Source of the DNA: Bacteroidota bacterium
GTDB taxonomy: Bacteria > Bacteroidota > Bacteroidia > B-17B0 > Aurantibacillaceae
Length of the DNA: 64,000 nt
Assembly: GCA_013297775.1 (NCBI GenBank)
Contig: JAAFIL010000010.1
Coordinates: 39,221-103,220 of the forward strand
Direction: 5' to 3'
Shown here one piece after another: positions 26,985 to 34,433 of the stretch. The position numbers and the translations under genes are program-made. The notes beneath the pieces were generated by a model that saw nothing but the letters and a program-made list of their open reading frames with translations, made no database searches and was not told the origin of the DNA. How positions within the stretch are numbered: position 1 is the first letter of the stretch; every line of letters starts with the position of its first letter.

Positions 26985-27001
26985 TAACGCGGGTTTTGTG
27001 T
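26985..27001 (+). repeat. Shared 3' motif TAACRnGGRTTTKGYRT, copy 3
   Basis: TAACGCGGGTTTTGTGT begins 40 bp after the DinB gene stop and aligns with the copies at 22996 and 24974. It overlaps the left arm of a larger inverted repeat. Confidence 0.55.
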
Positions 27002-27176
27002 TAGTTAGGGCGATGCGTAAACTGAAGTTACATTCTGTGTGAAAGTTTTTTACTCCGAAACCTTTCTGAGAACAAGTTCGTTAAACAAATAGCAATTGTA
27101 TCTTTAATTTTATTACCATTCTTGCACTTCAAGTAACTTTCAGGTGAATCGCTTAAGGCTTCCCTAACGCAAAACC
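26992..27176. repeat. Long-range inverted repeat around the motif
   Basis: GGTTTTGTGTTAG (26992-27004) and CTAACGCAAAACC (27164-27176) are inverted copies with one mismatch, enclosing about 160 bp without a gene. Imperfect inverted boundaries around a GTTAG/CTAAC core recall integron attC recombination sites, but the spacing and sequence are not a clear match. Confidence 0.4.
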
Positions 27177-27381
27177 TGAAACCGAACTATAAACTCTATT
27201 CCATATAACTTATTGAAAATTTAAAGCAATTAAATGCTTAGAGGAAAGTTATAAACTTTGTTCTTAAACTCTGGTTTCTCGAAATAGCTGTTAAGTTACT
27301 ACTGTTTCAAAAGATTGAGTTATACTATACTTACTCCTTATATAATTTTATTTATCTAAAAAATAGATGGATTTATTTACT

Positions 27382-27663
27382 TCTTGTTCATCTTTGCGTC
27401 CTTTGCGCCTTTGCGTGCCATCATTCTTAGTTAAACTTAGCATTAACAATTTATAAATTTCTTCCTCTGCGAACTTTGCGCCCTTGCACGCTACTGCTAC
27501 TATTTAAACTTAGCATTAACAATTTTTAAATTCTTCCTCTGCTCCTTTGCGTCCTTTGCGCCTTTGCGCCTTTGCGTGCCATCATTCCTAGTTAAACTTA
27601 GCATTAACAATTTATAAATTCCTCCTCTGCGAACTTTGAGAACTCTGCGTGCAGAATCTAAAC
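27382..27663 (+). repeat. Tandem CTTTGCG-type repeat block
   Basis: Three units of about 72-88 bp (27382-27460, 27461-27532, 27533-27620) and a partial fourth follow one another. Each joins a CTTTGCG-rich part (TTTGCGTCC, TTTGCGCC, TTTGCGTGCC) to an AT-rich part (TTAAACTTAGCATTAACAAT). Unit 3 has an extra internal TTTGCGCC. There are no unique spacers, so this is not a CRISPR. CTTTGCGCCTTTGCG strings are, from memory, a recurrent intergenic repeat of Bacteroidota. Confidence 0.8.
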
Positions 27664-27685
27664 TAAAATATAAATCCACTTAGTA

Positions 27686-28552
27686 TTAATAATAAACATA
27701 AGTATAACTATGCTCCGAAAAAATTTCACCATTGGGGCGGTAAACCGTTCGTGTGAGTTCTTCACCAAGTTCAGTATAAGAAATAATTTCTATTAATTTA
27801 TGAACCAATAGATGCGTGCTTTTAATAACCGGTTTCACTTTACCGTAGTTATCCGTTTCATAATCCCTAAACTCTTTTCGTTCCTTTACTAGGAGGCGTG
27901 CTCGGGTTTTAACAGCACCATTGCTAAAAAAGGTGTAGGTATAGTTATAAGAGGTTAAAGTATCGAGTTTCACTTTCGATTTCGGCGTTGAACCCGTTAC
28001 AATGTAATAATCGGTTTTACTACTAAGTAAATGATTAGCATCGTAAGTATAAGTGTAATAATCGTAAGGTAAATTTAACTCATCGTTATGCGTTTCTTCG
28101 ATTAAATTATCATTTCGATTGTATTTAAAATAGGTATTGTAGTTTTTAGCTTCTTTGATTCGTTTCAATAGATTAGTTCCCTTTTTATAAAAACGAATAT
28201 TCGTTGTTTTGTAAAGAACCGTTCGATTTGACCAAACCTTTTCTAGGTAGGTGCTATCGTTAATTAGCGTGTAGGTAAGGTATTGCGATGTGTCTCCATT
28301 TAAGTGAAATTCAACTACTGTTTTGGGTTTTCCATCCTCGTAAAAATCATAAATACCATCCAGTACCTTTTGATTGTTTTTTAATAAAGCGTAACGTAAT
28401 ATTGTTTTTACATGTTTTGGCGGCAAGTGCTGCTGGATAGAAATAAAACTACACATCGCAAACCAACTCAAAGCAATACTAAAAAATTTCAAGCGATTGC
28501 TTTTGTTGCTAACAACTAATTGGCCAGTGCTTCTGTTATTGAGATAGTTCAT
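27686..28552 (-). CDS. Uncharacterised exported protein with YD/MORN-like strands
   Basis: I do not recognise a family. The 288-aa product has a hydrophobic segment near residues 25-42 (FSIALSWFAMCSFISI), probably a signal or anchor. A body of repeated short beta-strand pairs follows, such as DGIYDFYEDGKPKTVVEF and YTYTYDANHLLSSKTDYY, resembling the text-like repeats of secreted Bacteroidota YD/MORN-variant proteins. Only its outer location is supported. A TACATTTG box lies at 28564-28571 on the same strand, 11 bp before the ATG. Confidence 0.65.
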   Translation of the reverse strand: MNYLNNRSTGQLVVSNKSNRLKFFSIALSWFAMCSFISIQQHLPPKHVKTILRYALLKNNQKVLDGIYDFYEDGKPKTVVEFHLNGDTSQYLTYTLINDSTYLEKVWSNRTVLYKTTNIRFYKKGTNLLKRIKEAKNYNTYFKYNRNDNLIEETHNDELNLPYDYYTYTYDANHLLSSKTDYYIVTGSTPKSKVKLDTLTSYNYTYTFFSNGAVKTRARLLVKERKEFRDYETDNYGKVKPVIKSTHLLVHKLIEIISYTELGEELTRTVYRPNGEIFSEHSYTYVYY

Positions 28553-28563
28553 AACCTATTAAT

Positions 28564-28571
28564 CAAATGTA
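28564..28571 (-). promoter_or_regulatory. Candidate -7 box for the 27686-28552 gene
   Basis: On the minus strand this reads TACATTTG, a full match to TAnnTTTG, 11 bp before the ATG. No TTG is found at the ideal -33 position. Confidence 0.4.
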
Positions 28572-28617
28572 ACTATTTTAAGGAACGCTTCTTGTAAGAC
28601 ACACCATTTTTTAAATT

Positions 28618-29235
28618 TTAAAAGCGTTTTAAAACTGCATTCAACGCTTGGTGTTCAACCCAAAACCGATAAGGTAACAACGCATCTTCTTCCGCATAAT
28701 CAATGCCAATGCGTTGGCCAGTTTGTATCAGTTCCATCGGTACATTAAAAGTGGAAGAACGTTCTAGCCATATCGTTTCTCCATACAAGTTCAACGCGTT
28801 ATGCTGCAAGCCAATGCCCAAGCATTTACTCACGTTACCCGGACCTATTCCAATTTTTAGAGGATGAATGTGTTTGCCTTTACGTTTATAAATAAAATCT
28901 AATCCTCCCAAAGGTAAGATGGAACGTATCAACACCGCATGAGGCGTATCTTGCGCATTGCTAACTACATTAAATAAGGCGTGAATACCATAACATAAAT
29001 AAACATAACTAATGCCACCGTTTGCATACATGGTTTCGGTGCGTTTAGTTCGTCGCCCGTTGTAGGCATGCGAAGCCTTGTCTGTAACTCCTTCGTAGGC
29101 TTCAGTTTCAGTAATAAGTCCCCACGTTAAACTGCCCTCTAAGTTTGTAACTAAACATTTGCCAATTAAATCTTTCGCTAATTGGACAACCTCTTTTTGT
29201 TGGTAATACGTGGGTTTTAATTTAGTACCTCTCAT
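28618..29235 (-). CDS. mpg: DNA-3-methyladenine glycosylase (AAG/Mpg family)
   Basis: This 205-aa protein belongs to the alkyladenine glycosylase family, which excises 3-methyladenine and hypoxanthine in base excision repair. Motifs include LIGKCLV, ITETEAYEG (catalytic Glu region), DKASHAYNGRRTKRTETMY and YVYLCYGIHALFNVV, with GIGPGNVSKCLGI near 130-145. Length and order are normal. It is divergent from the SPOR gene; 47 bp separate the two ATGs. Confidence 0.94.
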   Translation of the reverse strand: MRGTKLKPTYYQQKEVVQLAKDLIGKCLVTNLEGSLTWGLITETEAYEGVTDKASHAYNGRRTKRTETMYANGGISYVYLCYGIHALFNVVSNAQDTPHAVLIRSILPLGGLDFIYKRKGKHIHPLKIGIGPGNVSKCLGIGLQHNALNLYGETIWLERSSTFNVPMELIQTGQRIGIDYAEEDALLPYRFWVEHQALNAVLKRF

Positions 29236-29237
29236 TC

Positions 29238-29267
29238 TTGTGCAACTAACGAATATCTATATATTTG
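29238..29267 (+). promoter_or_regulatory. Consensus Bacteroidota promoter of the SPOR gene
   Basis: TTG at 29238-29240, exactly 19 bases, then TATATTTG at 29260-29267: a full TTG-N19-TAnnTTTG match. The ATG at 29283 follows the box by 15 bases, giving a very short leader and no Shine-Dalgarno sequence. Confidence 0.75.
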
Positions 29268-29282
29268 TATAAATTTTAAACA

Positions 29283-30188
29283 ATGAAGGTAAGATTTTTT
29301 ACTACTTTTTTAATGGGATTTGCTTGGTGCGTTTTACAAGCACAAGTAATAATGACTGCCAATATTCCAGCGGAGTTAGCACCAGGGTCCAATCAAACCA
29401 TCGAAGTAAAAATTAATAAAGGTGCCATCTCTAATTTTAGTAAATACCAAATAGATGTGCCAGCCAATGTAACTTTAAGCGAAGGCGATAGCAAAACTGG
29501 AAATTTTAGTTTTGAAAATAACCGTGCCAAAATTGTTTGGGTTAGTATCCCCGTTGAGTCAGAGTTTACGGTAAGTTTTAAAATGGAAGTAGGCAATGCG
29601 GCAAGCGGCAGCGGTAGCTTTGTTCAAAAGTTTTATTTTTTAGACAATGGTACTAAAAAGGAAGTAGAAGGAACCCCTTACAACGTAGCGTTTAATGCTA
29701 ATGCGGTATCTGCACCCGTTGCCAATGCACCCGAACCCACTAAAACAACACCTTCTGTTCCCGAGCCAAGCACACCTGCAACCACTAAAGCACCCGAACC
29801 AGTTAAAACTGTTCCCGAGCCAAGTGCACCCGCAACACCTGTAATAGCTAAAGCACCCGAACCTGTTAAATCAACTCCCGAACCTGTTGCGCCAGCACCT
29901 GCAACGCCTCAACCTATAAAAGAAAAACCCGAACCCGTTGCTAAAACAACAGTTGCTGTTTCGGGTCAAGTATTTAAAGTACAAATTGGAGCCTATAACA
30001 GTTCGCCACCCAAAAGTAAATATGCTGCAGCTGGCAAAGCCTTGGTTAGTAACGAAGACGGTTTATATAAAGTATTGATCGGTAATTTTTCTACCCGCGA
30101 AGAAGCCCTTCAAAAACGAAACGCCCTCAAAGCATCGGGTATTGATGGTTTTGTGGTGGCTTATCAAAATGGACAACGGGTAAAATAA
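29283..30188 (+). CDS. Secreted SPOR-domain protein with Pro-rich linker
   Basis: Signal peptide (FFTTFLMGFAWCVLQAQ), then a beta-sandwich domain (about 25-135), then a Pro/Glu/Ala/Lys-rich linker built of repeated APEPVK and VPEPS units (about 145-225), and a C-terminal SPOR domain (about 228-301: FKVQIGAYNSSP, YKVLIGNFSTREEAL). SPOR domains bind denuded peptidoglycan, so this should sit in the periplasm at division or remodelling sites, held away from the membrane by the linker. The N-terminal domain resembles cohesin-like or Ig-like folds, without certainty. It has its own consensus promoter. Confidence 0.85.
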   Translation: MKVRFFTTFLMGFAWCVLQAQVIMTANIPAELAPGSNQTIEVKINKGAISNFSKYQIDVPANVTLSEGDSKTGNFSFENNRAKIVWVSIPVESEFTVSFKMEVGNAASGSGSFVQKFYFLDNGTKKEVEGTPYNVAFNANAVSAPVANAPEPTKTTPSVPEPSTPATTKAPEPVKTVPEPSAPATPVIAKAPEPVKSTPEPVAPAPATPQPIKEKPEPVAKTTVAVSGQVFKVQIGAYNSSPPKSKYAAAGKALVSNEDGLYKVLIGNFSTREEALQKRNALKASGIDGFVVAYQNGQRVK

Positions 30189-30268
30189 ACCCAATTGTGT
30201 TAATAGTTTTTTCTGAAATTAATCTTTAGCTAACTTCTCTTTTTAGGCTTTTTCGTAACTTTAAGCAA

Positions 30269-30763
30269 ATGAAAAGTCTTACTATTATTCGTCATGCCAA
30301 AAGCGATTGGGGGCACGATGGCTTAACCGATATTGATCGTCCACTCAATCAGCGTGGTTATACCGATGCATATATTTTAGCGAAATGGTTAACCACTCAA
30401 AAACGAGTTCCAAATGTATTACTAAGTAGCCCAGCCGTTAGAGCCATTAGCACTGCTTTTATTTTTGCACGGGCCTTGCAAATAGATGCGGCCAATGTTG
30501 TTATAAACCCTTCTATTTATGAAAGTACCGACCTCAATTTGCATCAACTTTTAACTCAGTTACCCAATTCGGTTTCCGATGTGGCTTTATTTGGGCATAA
30601 CCCCAGCATCACCAATTTATGTAACCGTTACAGCACTACCGAATTTTTCGATAATGTACCTACTTGTGGCATTGTTCAATTTCAATGGGAAGCCGTTAAT
30701 TGGACGACCCTCGAAACGGCTCAATTAAACTTTTTTAAATACCCTAAACTATTCAATGCGTAA
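30269..30763 (+). CDS. sixA: Histidine phosphatase (SixA-like)
   Basis: A small branch-1 histidine phosphatase of 164 aa. The catalytic RHAKSDW motif (phospho-accepting His8) is at the N-terminus, with LSSPAVRAIST and the second catalytic His in LFGHNPSIT. SixA-type enzymes remove phosphate from phosphohistidine. The next gene, ppk1, overlaps it by 8 bp (ATGCGTAA), so the two are likely coupled. Confidence 0.9.
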   Translation: MKSLTIIRHAKSDWGHDGLTDIDRPLNQRGYTDAYILAKWLTTQKRVPNVLLSSPAVRAISTAFIFARALQIDAANVVINPSIYESTDLNLHQLLTQLPNSVSDVALFGHNPSITNLCNRYSTTEFFDNVPTCGIVQFQWEAVNWTTLETAQLNFFKYPKLFNA

Positions 30764-32873
30764 ACTCATCATGAAAAAAACGGTTCCTTTTATTAATCGC
30801 GAAATATCTTGGCTATCGTTTAACGAACGGGTGTTACAGGAGGCGCAAGACCCCACCACGCCGCTTATTGAACGGTTAAAGTTTTTAGGAATTTTTAGTA
30901 ATAACCGCGATGAGTTTTACCGTGTGCGTGTAGCTACCATTAAACGCCTCAGTAAACTCGGGCGCAAAGCCATTGCCATTTATGGCGAAGACCCCAAAGA
31001 ACTGCTCTCTAAATTGCAACGTAAAGTAATTGAACAACAAAATCAGTTTGAAACGACTTACCAACTTTTATTAAAAGAACTTGCCAAAAATCAAGTTTAC
31101 ATCATTAACGAAACGCAGTTAAGCATCACGCAGCAACAATACGTGCGCGATTATTTTGAAAGTGAGGTGATGCCTTCTTTGTTTCCGATAATGGTAGATG
31201 ACTCTAAACCCTTTCCATACATGAAAGACAAGGTGAGTTACCTGTATGTGAAACTTAACCCGAAACAAGAAAAGCAAAAAATGCGGTATGCCTTAATTGA
31301 AATACCAGCGAGGGCAACAACGCGTTTTGTGGTTTTACCCAAACAAGGTAACAAACACCACATTATTTTACTAGATGATGTGATTCGTTTTAATGTAAAA
31401 GATATTTTTTGGATTTTTGGTTACGATGCCGCCGAGGCTTACAATATTAAGTTAACCCGCGATGCCGAGTTAGACATAGACAACGATGTAAGCAAAAGCA
31501 TGCTCGAAAAAATAAGTAAAAGCGTTAAAGCACGTAAACAAGGCTTGCCCGTTCGGTTTGTTTACGATGCTGCTATGCCCAACGATATGTTAACCTATAT
31601 CATGAAAAAATTAGGTATGGCTAAAAAAGACAATGCCATTCCGGGCGGACGTTACCACAACTTTAAGGACTTCATTAACTTTCCTAATTTGGGAGAGAAA
31701 GCACTCGTGTATAACCACCCACCTGTGTTGCAACACCCCGATTTGAAAGAGATTACCACTACTACCTTAAAAATGATTAAACAAAAAGATGTGCTATTGC
31801 ATTATCCGTATCACACGTTTAATCATATCATTAATTTATTACAAGAAGCCTCTATGGATCCAATTGTAGAGAGCATTAAAATAACCTTGTACAGAGTTGC
31901 CGACTCTTCTAAAATTGCGAATGCCCTTATTAATGCTGTAAAAAATGGTAAACGCGTAACGGTTTTAGTAGAGTTGCAAGCCCGCTTCGATGAGGAGAAT
32001 AATATTTACTGGGCCAATAAATTACAAGAAGAAGGCGCACACGTTATTTACGGTGTACCCGGTTTAAAAGTACACTCTAAACTCTTTTTAATTTCTACTC
32101 GCGATAGAGGTAAAGAAATACACTACGCACACATTGGTACAGGCAACTTTAATGAAAAAACTGCTCGTATTTATACCGATTTCACGCTATTAACGGCCAA
32201 CAAAGCCATTACTGAAGATGTGATTAAAGTATTTGATTTTTATGAAAATAATTTTAAAGTGTCGCAATACAAGCAATTAGCAGTAGCTCCTTTCTACATG
32301 CGTCAAACGTTTGTGCAGTTAATGGATCAAGAAATAAAAAACGCACGTCAAAAAAAGAAAGCCGCCATTACTTTAAAGATGAATAGTTTGGTGGATAAGG
32401 AAATGCTTCGTAAACTTTACGAAGCCAACAATGCAGGGGTAAAGGTTACACTCATTGTGAGGGGTGCTTGCTCACTCGTAACCGAATTAGTTGGCTACAG
32501 CGAAAATATTACTGCTTATAGCTTGGTAGATAAATACCTCGAACACGCCAGGGTTTTTATTTTTCATAATTTAGGAAACGAAAAAATATATTTAAGTAGT
32601 GCCGATTGGATGAGCCGAAACCTCGATAGTCGCAGCGAAGTGGCCGTTCCGTTGTTAGATAAAGACATTCGTAAACAAATAAAAGATATTATTGCCATTC
32701 AGTTAAGTGGCACTACCAAGTTGCGTATTTTAGATAAACTTCAAACCAATCAATATAAAAAAGTAAAGCCTGGCGAAAAGAAAGTTAGGGTGCAAGATGA
32801 AGTTTATAACTATTTGTCGAAAGAAAAAGGAAAAAATACTTTACCAAAACCTGGAAAAATTATTTATAATTAA
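30756..32873 (+). CDS. ppk1: Polyphosphate kinase 1
   Basis: PPK1 makes polyphosphate from ATP. The N-terminal domain has NREISWLSFNERVLQEA; the two phospholipase-D-like C-terminal domains carry the autophosphorylated His in GLKVHSKLF (near residue 440), HIGTGNFNEKTARIYTDF, and the second domain with YLSSADWMSRNLDSR. Its 705 aa matches the family. The ATG overlaps sixA by 8 bp; a second ATG five codons on (MKKTVPF) is also plausible. ppx follows after 3 bp, giving a synthesis-degradation operon. Confidence 0.97.
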   Translation: MRKLIMKKTVPFINREISWLSFNERVLQEAQDPTTPLIERLKFLGIFSNNRDEFYRVRVATIKRLSKLGRKAIAIYGEDPKELLSKLQRKVIEQQNQFETTYQLLLKELAKNQVYIINETQLSITQQQYVRDYFESEVMPSLFPIMVDDSKPFPYMKDKVSYLYVKLNPKQEKQKMRYALIEIPARATTRFVVLPKQGNKHHIILLDDVIRFNVKDIFWIFGYDAAEAYNIKLTRDAELDIDNDVSKSMLEKISKSVKARKQGLPVRFVYDAAMPNDMLTYIMKKLGMAKKDNAIPGGRYHNFKDFINFPNLGEKALVYNHPPVLQHPDLKEITTTTLKMIKQKDVLLHYPYHTFNHIINLLQEASMDPIVESIKITLYRVADSSKIANALINAVKNGKRVTVLVELQARFDEENNIYWANKLQEEGAHVIYGVPGLKVHSKLFLISTRDRGKEIHYAHIGTGNFNEKTARIYTDFTLLTANKAITEDVIKVFDFYENNFKVSQYKQLAVAPFYMRQTFVQLMDQEIKNARQKKKAAITLKMNSLVDKEMLRKLYEANNAGVKVTLIVRGACSLVTELVGYSENITAYSLVDKYLEHARVFIFHNLGNEKIYLSSADWMSRNLDSRSEVAVPLLDKDIRKQIKDIIAIQLSGTTKLRILDKLQTNQYKKVKPGEKKVRVQDEVYNYLSKEKGKNTLPKPGKIIYN

Positions 32874-32876
32874 ACT

Positions 32877-33773
32877 ATGATATTTGCCGCTATTGATATA
32901 GGAAGTAACGCCATGCGTTTATTGTTTTGTAGAGTTTATGAGTTAGATGGTAAACCACAGTTTAGTAAAGAAGAGTTGATACGCATGCCCATACGTTTGG
33001 GCGACGATGTATTTCTTCATGGTCGCATTTCGGAGGCTAAAGCCGATCGTCTTATTACAGCCATTAAAGGATTCAATCATTTAATAATAGCTTACGAAGC
33101 AATAGGTTTTAGAGCCGTTGCTACCAGTGCCATGCGCGATGCGGCTAATGGCATCGAAATTATAGAACGCATTAAGCAAGAAACAGGTATGAGCATCGAA
33201 ATTATTGAAGGCAAAGCCGAAGCCGCTTTGGTATTTAGTAATCATGTTGAAGAATTATTAAATCCAAAACATTCGTATTTGTACATTGATGTAGGTGGCG
33301 GTAGCACCGAACTTACTTTGTATGCCAACAATAAAGTAAAAGCAGCCAAATCGTTTAATATAGGAACGGTGCGTATGTTATTAGATAAAGTCGAAAAACA
33401 AGAGTGGGAAGAATTAAAAGATTGGCTTAAAACGCACACCCTCGGCGAACACCCTTTAAATGCTATAGGTTCGGGCGGAAACATCAATAAAATTTTTAAG
33501 ATGAGCGGCAAAAAAGAAACCAAACATTTGAGTTACGAGCGCCTAAAAGGACTTTACGAAATGTTATGTTCTTACACCTATCAAGAGCGAATTGAACGTT
33601 TAGATTTAAAACCCGATAGAGCCGATGTGATTGTGCCAGCAGCAAAAATATTTTTAACCGTTATGAAAACCGCTGCTATTGAAAAAGTATTTGTGCCACA
33701 AATTGGGTTAAGCGATGGCTTAGTACACGAATTATACGATAATTACGTGAAGAGTAGGGTAGTGAGCTATTAA
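32877..33773 (+). CDS. ppx: Exopolyphosphatase / Ppx-GppA phosphatase
   Basis: The 298-aa protein has the ASKHA phosphate loops of Ppx/GppA: AAIDIGSNAMRL at the N-terminus, ATSAMRDA, the catalytic-Glu region IIEGKAEA, and YIDVGGGSTEL. It hydrolyses terminal phosphate of polyphosphate, or pppGpp; domain size (no C-terminal HD domain) matches the short form. It directly follows ppk1. Confidence 0.94.
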   Translation: MIFAAIDIGSNAMRLLFCRVYELDGKPQFSKEELIRMPIRLGDDVFLHGRISEAKADRLITAIKGFNHLIIAYEAIGFRAVATSAMRDAANGIEIIERIKQETGMSIEIIEGKAEAALVFSNHVEELLNPKHSYLYIDVGGGSTELTLYANNKVKAAKSFNIGTVRMLLDKVEKQEWEELKDWLKTHTLGEHPLNAIGSGGNINKIFKMSGKKETKHLSYERLKGLYEMLCSYTYQERIERLDLKPDRADVIVPAAKIFLTVMKTAAIEKVFVPQIGLSDGLVHELYDNYVKSRVVSY

Positions 33774-33794
33774 CAATTTAAGCGTTGCAAATAT

Positions 33795-34280
33795 TCATCG
33801 CGTTAACGCTTTGATTACTTCTACGTGTTGCGGATACAGTGCAATTAACTCATTCCCATTGGCTAATTCAAAATCTTTAAACTCGAAACCCGGTGCCACC
33901 GTGCAACCTACCAAGCTATAGTGTCCACCTGCTTTAACCCTGCTGCCAAACCAACGCCCTGCTTTTACTAGGTATTGAAATACTTCGCCTGCTTGCAAAT
34001 TACTGCCTATACTTGTGTAAATAAGATTTCCATTTTCGTCTAACTCAATAACCTCTAAAGCATCGCCAGCATAAAAGTGCCACACCTCATCGCTTTTAAT
34101 TTTATGAAACGCCGAGAAATTATTTTTTTCAATTAAAAAATAAATGGCAGTAGCCACCGAACGCCAATCGTTAACTAAAGGATGGGTTACATGCAAGGTG
34201 GAACGGTAGGTTTCTTTGTAATAGCCACCTTCGGGGTGTGGAAGCATGTTTAAGTGCGATACAATTTCTGATACTGTCAT
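33795..34280 (-). CDS. DUF985 cupin protein
   Basis: A cupin-fold protein of 161 aa (DUF985, cupin_5). The conserved start HLNMLPHPEGGYYKETYRS and barrel strands SDEVWHFYAGDALEVIEL, GRWFGSRVKAGGHYSLVGCTVAPGFEFKDFELA are clear. Its function is unsettled; sugar or nucleotide-related roles are suggested for the family. I start at the ATG at 34280; a TTG two codons earlier lies inside the -7 box. It converges with ppx with 21 bp between the stops. Confidence 0.88.
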   Translation of the reverse strand: MTVSEIVSHLNMLPHPEGGYYKETYRSTLHVTHPLVNDWRSVATAIYFLIEKNNFSAFHKIKSDEVWHFYAGDALEVIELDENGNLIYTSIGSNLQAGEVFQYLVKAGRWFGSRVKAGGHYSLVGCTVAPGFEFKDFELANGNELIALYPQHVEVIKALTR

Positions 34281-34283
34281 GCA

Positions 34284-34291
34284 CAAAAGTA
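34284..34291 (-). promoter_or_regulatory. -7 box directly before the DUF985 start
   Basis: TACTTTTG on the minus strand, a perfect TAnnTTTG match, ends 3 bases before the ATG at 34280. Transcription should begin at or beside the start codon, so the mRNA is likely leaderless. Confidence 0.55.
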
Positions 34292-34433
34292 CTGAAATAA
34301 ATAAGTAAACCCCTTCAGCTTAAATTTTATAACAAATGTGGTTGTTATTAGTTTACGTCTATTAATACCACTCTGTTAACAACCCGTTTAAGATTTCACG
34401 TTTCATAAGCCTTCACCACTTTACTTTGTAGCG

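Larger units (their letters stand above)
26945..27685. other. Gene-free stretch with motif, inverted repeat and tandem repeats
   Basis: The left part has the third shared motif and the inverted repeat pair 26992-27004/27164-27176. The right part is the CTTTGCG tandem block. No reading frame or RNA gene is convincing. It forms the right edge of the accessory region. Confidence 0.65.

Noticed and set aside
27382..27663. CRISPR array
   Set aside because: The repeats are directly adjacent composite units of 72-88 bp without unique spacers of constant length, and no cas genes are nearby.
33780..33811. Bidirectional terminator between ppx and the DUF985 gene
   Set aside because: AAGCGTT/AACGCTT is only 7 bp with a long loop, lacks a T-run and lies partly in the DUF985 coding end.
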